Source: Diphasiastrum complanatum (lineage: Eukaryota > Streptophyta > Lycopodiopsida > Lycopodiales > Lycopodiaceae). Taken from it: DNA of 64,000 bases. Positions 58,156 to 64,000 of the stretch are shown here, one piece after another. Within the stretch, counting starts at the first letter, position 1, and every line of letters begins with the position of its first letter. The stretch is taken from positions 30,539,632-30,603,631 of the forward strand of contig CM055102.1 in NCBI GenBank assembly GCA_029204225.1, in the 5' to 3' direction. The notes beneath the pieces are model-generated. The model did not search any database, was not told the DNA's origin, and saw only the letters and a program-made list of their open reading frames with translations. Made by a program: the position numbers and the translations under genes.

Positions 58156-59239
58156 ATGGCATCTGTAGGAGATTTTCTCTTTGAAACTAGTGAGAGACTA
58201 AATACCTTCAACTATTCAGTTCGGAAGGATAGAATAGAATCTTTGTTGGTTCTATATGGTGTAATGGACATAGTATTAGGAATTGAAGTTGAACCCGAAG
58301 CTTATGATGAGGCTCAGAGATTCAAGAAGAGAGCAAGGATTGCTCTTCATATCATCAAATTGAACATCTCTGATGAGATGTTGAGAGAAATAAGTTCATG
58401 TACCTCAGTCAAGCAGACTTGGGAAACCATTAAGAACAATTTTGAAGCAAAGATCACATGAAGACTACTTACTTTTAGAAATCAAATTTTTTCTAGTTTC
58501 CAAAGAGTTGATGAAAATGCTTCAAGTTAAAGATCTTCACAGAGAGATAACATACATAGGAGATACTCTAGAGATTAGTCAACTTGTTCAAGTAGTCCTT
58601 AATGGACTTAGAGAAGAGTATCAAATGTTGTGCAAACTTATGCTATCAAGGAGGAGCTAAAGATCTTCACAGAGAGATAGCATGCATAGGAGATACTATG
58701 TATGAGAGTTAAAGATCTTCACAGAGAGACAGCATGCATAGGAGATACTCTAGAGAACAGTCAACTTGTTCAAGTAGTCCTTAATGGACTTAGAGAAGAG
58801 TATGCAAATGTTGTGCAAACTTATGCTATCAAGGAGGAGCTACCATCTATGGAGGCTCTATATGATATTATTATTGCTGAAGAATGCAGGCAAAAGAACA
58901 AGCTGTCGAAGATCAACACACTTTCAAGGAAGGATGGCGGTTATGGCAAAGCTCACTTTTCCAAGGACAAGTCAAGAGGGAGGAGCAAGAACAAATTTTT
59001 TCAAGCCTTCACCAAGGACAAATCAAAGGACAAAGCAAAGGACAAAGACCAAGGAGGAGTAGAAGATGATTCAACTCATTCTTCTATCTTCAAGAAGAAG
59101 ACTCAAGAAGATCAAGCCAATTTTAGTACCATAGAAGATTCACGTGCAAGTTGTGGAGAGGCATCTCTCATGATGTCTAGCTTCTCCTCTTTATCCTTTA
59201 ATAATATATCTTGGTATATTGATAGTGGTGCATCATCAC
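58156..59239 (+). pseudogene. rearranged Copia gag and protease start (fragment P)
   Basis: MASVGDFLFETSERLNTFNY and KRARIALHIIKLNISDEMLREI to TGA at 58459. Then a segment beginning aaagatcttcacagagaga is present three times (58529, 58659, 58711). The third copy continues in frame (LVQVVLNGLREEYANVVQTY, KEELPSMEAL), a lysine/aspartate-rich linker and the protease start SWYIDSGASS. The zinc knuckle is missing. At about 59239 the sequence switches to antisense gypsy DNA. Confidence 0.85.
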
Positions 59240-59760
59240 TAGTTGGTCTCCTCGCCCTTTGGCATACATCACATTTCCTCAGGTATTCCTCTGTATCCTT
59301 ATGAATTGTTGGCCACCAGCATCTTGATTGTAGGATCTTGCGGTTAATTTCGCTAATCTGCCTTTGGTAATGATTTGTCTGGTTGGCCCCGCATTAGATA
59401 TTCGACTATGTCAGCGACCCATTCCGGTACTATGTCAACATAAAATAAGGCAGCATCGAGTAGCTCATCATCAGGTTGGGTTGCATTTTCCTTTCCCTTA
59501 AATTGTGACACATGACCTACCATGTAGTGTTGTTTTCCCTTGCGAACCACTATCCGAAAATCAAACTCCAACAACGGAAGTAACCATCTAGTGATTTTCT
59601 CTGTGTTGCAAGTTTTGTTAACAAGATAGATCAAGGGCTGATGATCCGTAAAAAAAGACAAAGTGTGTGGCCATCAGATAGTGAGAAAATTTCTTAACTG
59701 CATATATCATTGCCAGTGCTTTCTGTGGTTGAATAATTCATTTTTGTATCACTGAGCTGT
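59240..59760 (-). pseudogene. gypsy RNase H and integrase zinc-binding fragment
   Basis: On the minus strand FFTDHQPLIYLVNKT, ITRWLLPLLEFDF and VRKGKQHYMVGHVSQ are the Ty3 RNase H end, and near 59330-59245 WWPTIHKDTEEYLRKCDVCQ is the H2C2 integrase zinc motif. The frame is open from 59661 to 59353. Different from elements H and Q as far as can be compared. Confidence 0.85.
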
Positions 59761-59854
59761 TGGCTTGCAAATTGGATATTTTGCATTGATTTAAGATTTA
59801 AGATTGGGGGGAGGGAGGAAGTTTGTATGTGTTGTTTTGCATTTTGAATTTTAG

Positions 59855-60031
<177 letters not shown>

Positions 60032-60050
60032 TATTTTGATTAAGATTTAG

Positions 60051-62170
60051 GCTTGGCTGGTGATAAGGAAATTAGAGAGTCCCTTGGCATGTGTTTAGAC
60101 AACAAGGGATTTCGCAAATTCATGGGCAAAGAGACATTTTGGTGGCACTTGACAAAGGCAGCCAAAAGTATGTTGGCTCCATTGGCTGCTGGCCTAGAGC
60201 AGCTACCAGATGAGGATGCATATTTTAGGCGGCAGCGCCAAATGCATTTTAAACTAGAATTTGGCAACTTGGAAAAGGAGATGAAAAATGCAAATCCTGC
60301 AAGCAAACAGCCAGGCCTACCACATGCGGCAAGACGAATTGCATACAGGTATATACATTTTGAATGCCCATCTTTTTTGTTTTTTACATATGCTCAGTGT
60401 CACAAATGGGGCTTTTCTATGTTGTAGGTGGCTGATCTCATTGAAGGACGAGCGTATTATTGACAAGATCCCTTATAAAGTTTATGACTGGCTATCCTTT
60501 GAGAGCATGCCCACTGTGTACCCCACAGATTGGCAGGAGATTGGCCTCACACAATGGGAGCTTACTAGATGCCCTTGGTGGCTTGACTACCCTAAAGGGG
60601 TTATTCCTGCTTCCGAGGAGGACATGCATGCATCATTCTAGAAGACAGTTCTCCATCACCCCACATCCCAGGATGCTCCTGCACAAGGCTCTACATTGAG
60701 AAGGAAATCAACCGCTCGTAACATTTCGGAGTCCTCACGGTCAAGAAGGAGACTACAATTGCATGTGGAGGACCCACATGAAGAGCAAGTCATGGATATT
60801 GAATCACCACCAGCCCATACAAGTGTCCAAGCAGCTCCCAACTACATTGCAAGTTTGTTTCCCATGCTATCAATACTTTCTGTTGGTCAAATATACTCAT
60901 AATATAATTGCATGCATAGACAAGGTGCTAGACAATGACTATTTGTACTGCTTGAACACTTTGTTTTTTATTTTTAATGTAGATTTGCCTAGTGGACCTG
61001 GATCAATGTGCGCAGTTCTTGGTGATGTGGTCACCATGGCCGATGAAAAAACAAAATCTATGCGGAAAATAAAAAGACTTTTGAGCGCTCATTGTATTGC
61101 TAGATCATATGTTTGGGGAGTGCCATGTGAGGTTGTGGCAAAGTTGGTGTTTGTCAACTTTCCCACTTCACTTGGTGTAGCCTTCATCCAGGAAAAATCC
61201 ATGCCCGAGTGGAATGTTTTCTCCTAGTCATTGCCCACGACATGCGCCACTATTGATGATTTGTACATTGTCGACGAGGGATGGTATGTGACACTATCTA
61301 TCACAGAACATTTTCCTTGGATTTTTATAGCAGCTGCTGAGAAGGGCTTCACCCTACACCAGTGCTTAAACGTTGTTGTGAAGAATGGGTACATTGGTCA
61401 CGCACCATTCAATAAGGTATGATCTCTTAAATGCCTTGTTAATTGTCTGCCACTATATCTAACTAACAATAATCCTTACCATCTATCAACCCAAATTGAT
61501 TCTTTTTTTTATGTGCAGATAGCATCACTCGTGTTGTCACTCTTTCACCGTGATGGATATCCCAAGCCTACACTTCACAACAAAAGGGCCAGAAAGAATT
61601 ACACCACTGGCATACCCGAACCAGACACAAATTTCATCATTGACACTCCCGATACGTACAACGCAATAGACGATAACTTTTGCAGGGGTGGTGCATAGCG
61701 GTCCCCTGAATTATGCAGGTTCATTGTCATCACTTCTATTTTTTTGAATGGAATCATCAATCCAATGTGTCTTGCACTATCGCATACATATAAGCTGAAC
61801 TTGTTCTCTTGCTGCATTGTAGATATATTATAAATCTCACAAATGAGGAGGATCTAGTTATCGATTTATTTGCCGGTACCGGTAATCTGGGAGTCGAGGC
61901 TGTTCGGTCGAACAGACACTGTGTGTGTCTAGAGAAAGATGAAGCTATGCATGAGCATTTTCTATCCAAACTCGAAGAGAGATGGACGACAAGTTGGAAT
62001 CAAGTGCTTGAGTTTATAGCAAGTCTTGAAAATAATTGTCCATTCTTGTGCAATCATCCATTCATGTGCAATTGAACTCTCTAATTTGTACATGTTTGAC
62101 TTTGCACAGGGCGCAACAACAAACACATGAAGATGTGAGGTGTAATATTTTCGGCCACAATATTATTTAG
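60051..62170 (+). pseudogene. spliced gene for a beta-class DNA amino-methyltransferase-like protein, three in-frame TAG codons
   Basis: Six exons fit GT-AG rules and matching phases: 60051-60348, 60428-60852, 60983-61416, 61519-61718, 61823-62011 and 62110-62170 (TAG end). Introns are 79, 130, 102, 104 and 98 bp. The joined frame is about 535 codons. The N-terminal half (KGFRKFMGKETFWWHLTKAA, WLISLKDERIIDKIPYKVYD) and a basic linker are unfamiliar. The C-terminal half has MPEWNVF (possible degenerate motif IV), DEGWYVTLSITEHFPWIFIA, VVVKNGYIGHAPFN, RSPELCRYI and DLFAGTGNLGVEA, the FxGxG SAM motif I. Motif IV before motif I is the beta-class order of bacterial N4-cytosine/N6-adenine methyltransferases (N6_N4_Mtase type). 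It is not MT-A70-like, as there is no DPPW. TAG codons at 60639, 61225 and 61696 interrupt it. No start codon or promoter was found; the 5' end is cut off or lies beyond the GA tract. Confidence 0.72.
61823..62011 (+). other. SAM-binding motif I exon of the methyltransferase-like gene
   Basis: Encodes YIINLTNEEDLVIDLFAGTG followed by NLGVEAVRSNRHCVCLEKDE. The glycine-rich loop F-A-G-T-G binds S-adenosylmethionine, and the acidic residue of CLEKDE fits the ribose-binding position after the second strand. The preceding RSPELCR resembles the KP-ELL segment before motif I in bacterial enzymes. Clean open frame. Confidence 0.75.
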
Positions 62171-64000
62171 TGCGATAGTTTTCCCTTATGACATCCCTAG
62201 TCCTTCGCATTCTAGAATGTGATCTCAAACAATTTTTTTTTTTTTTTGATTTAGTAGAATGAACCGGGTCGACATTGCAAAACAAAGTTAACATGAGCTT
62301 ATTTTGAAGAGTTCTTATTCTTGATGTATTGAATGTACTTCTTTTTTGGAAACCAAGCACATTCTGAGTAGACCTATCTACTCTACTGAAATGTACGGTG
62401 GGTATTTTGCCATGAACCTAAACTCATTGAACCATATAGAAGATGGTTTGCCAAAAATGTTTAGAAATGTACTTGTTTGTAACATGTTTTTTATGCGCCC
62501 CACTATGATCGTTCGAAAATGTACTTGTAACACGTCCTTGCCCTTTTTACCCACGTTTTGAAGCTCATAAACGCCTTCTTTGTGTTCATGAATTTGTGTT
62601 TAGGGTTGATAGGTTTTAAATCCTCTTTCAATAAAGCCAAGCTTGAAAGTATCAAAAAGCTTTCTATGTTGCTTCTCTCATTCCTTATATTGATTCAACT
62701 CACCCTAGCCAGAAAACAACCGTGTTCAATAAGAAAGCATTTATTATCGGCACTTGAGAGTGTGTGAAGCTGGCAAATCTAGCAAGATTTTATAATTACA
62801 CCCTTCATTGCACTTTCTAGCTCTTGAATTATCGGTTTAAGTTTCTACTTACAGTGCATAAATGATATAATATGTCAGAGCTAATGTGTAACTACTTATG
62901 GGTTTGCATTGTTGAAGCAAATTAAGTTTAGAACATTTTAGAAAACAAAGTTCTTGGCATGACCTTGTATCTTCTGTTTTGACATATTCAAGTAGCATGA
63001 AATGGTAGAGATTACCCTGCTGTGCATGCAATCACTGGCACTCTCTGACAAACTAGACCTTTTGTTCCTTTGCCCCTTGATTTGTTTCACTTTTCACATC
63101 TCAACATTCAGTTTTTTGATAAGGAAAATAGATGTAGCATGAAATACAAGCTGTTATGGCAAGTCTTTGGAAGATTACCATGCACTAGCTTGGTGATTTC
63201 TGATTGAGCGTGAAAATCCTTTGTTCCAATGTTTCCAAAAATAATGAAAAATAATGAGAATAGAGTCATATAGAAACGTTAAGGTCCTAACTCCAATTTT
63301 ATGAATTGGGGGTAGACCACACGGCATTGATGGATCATCTTCACACGGCCTCTCAAGGATCACCACGTTTTTACTTTTGGTAATAAGTAGTCTTTAATTT
63401 TTCAGTGACTCTGTTATACCCAAAACAATAAATTTGACCTCAATTTGACCAACTTCCTACATTATCGGTTGAGGTGTATGTGACAAGTTAACATGGAAGG
63501 TAGACTAATCTAAGGTTGTCTAGCTTTAGATCTCAGTTTTCATTTCAATTTAGTCATATTTTGCTTTTGACTGAGCAAGACTGTCTTTTGCCAAATTTGC
63601 TTGTAGGGCTATTTTTTTAACTGTGGAAGCATATTTTACAAATACTTATGTTTTTGTGCACAACCATTCATGATAAGCTTTAATGAGATGAATTAAAGCT
63701 TTTCAACGATCTTACACGAATATTTTTAAATAAGATTCTTTACGATCGATCGATTTGCAAGGACTGTCATGACATACGACTACAGAATATACTGACTCAA
63801 TGCACTATCAGTTTTGAATCAAGTCGCACCTCCATGAATATGGCTTCTTATTAAACATTGATCATTTGAATCCAAAATACTACTAGTGGCATGTAAAACG
63901 TCTGTCCTCTTGCCCAATTGCAGCATCCGCAACATGATTCCTGAAATGCATACTATGCAGACATTTTCGTGTATCAAATCACATTAGGAATATGACCTCC
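62171..64000. other. no gene or element recognised
   Basis: AT-rich sequence downstream of the methyltransferase-like gene. The open frames are under 75 codons and without family motifs. It could include the 3' untranslated region of that gene; no clear terminator can be called. Confidence 0.5.

Noticed and set aside
60051-62170. MT-A70 (METTL3/METTL14/METTL4) family assignment
   Set aside because: No DPPW motif and no MT-A70 C-terminal pattern. The FxGxG loop and RSPELC segment fit the bacterial N4/N6 type instead.
62346-62767. Two adjacent ~70-codon frames downstream of the methyltransferase-like gene
   Set aside because: They lie after the spliced stop, lack family motifs and have AT-rich composition typical of non-coding sequence here.

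Overview
This window looks like nuclear DNA of a land plant with a large, repeat-dominated, AT-rich genome. The evidence is a dense set of plant-type Ty1/copia and Ty3/gypsy LTR retrotransposons with initiator-Met (tggtatcagagc) or Asp-type primer sites, a chromodomain gypsy element, and one gene with short GT-AG introns. I cannot name the species. I see no rRNA, tRNA or CRISPR, and no intact conserved host gene.

Layout. 1-2416: 5' part of a minus-strand Copia element (C) sitting in the LTR of a plus-strand element (D, 2417-5650) that has a repeat-filled leader and a wrecked gag-pol. 5651-9302: low-complexity DNA with tandem repeats and many long (GA)n tracts, partly inside a dispersed LTR-like block (S). 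9420-12514: a gypsy element (H) with an Asp-type primer site. 12516-16320: a second S block, a Copia element with a stop-ridden gag (E), an inverted S fragment and a Copia RNase H remnant. 17228-18690: gypsy LTR pieces.

18692-36470 is a four-level nest. Element L (Copia, minus) holds K (Copia, minus, 19252-35742); K holds A (Copia, plus, 22878-34338, target duplication AAGAA); A holds B (Copia, plus, 24372-30488, target duplication GTAAG). LTR divergence counted by eye falls from K to A to B, as nesting predicts. In A the reverse transcriptase region is replaced by a 335-codon open frame I do not recognise.

36605-41700: Copia fragment M, the 3' end of element N, and a gypsy element (P1) with gag and protease remnants carrying an E-family LTR in its leader. 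42420-46961: Copia element F, gag to 3' LTR. 48442-50355: gypsy element Q (minus), a deletion derivative with gag, integrase C-terminus and chromodomain. 50658-55988: Copia element O, nearly complete but with dead catalytic residues. 56162-59760: a K-family-like LTR, a rearranged Copia gag (P) and an antisense gypsy RNase H/integrase fragment.

60051-62170 is the most interesting part: six exons with matching phases that join into about 535 codons. The C-terminal half resembles a bacterial-type (beta-class, motif IV before motif I) DNA amino-methyltransferase with an FxGxG SAM site. It carries three in-frame TAG codons and no frameshift. 62171-64000 holds nothing I can identify.

The retroelements work only as parasites of each other and of the locus: nearly all coding regions are broken, many by C-to-T or G-to-A type stops. 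A palindromic CACACGTGTG sequence recurs in LTRs and leaders of several different Copia families.
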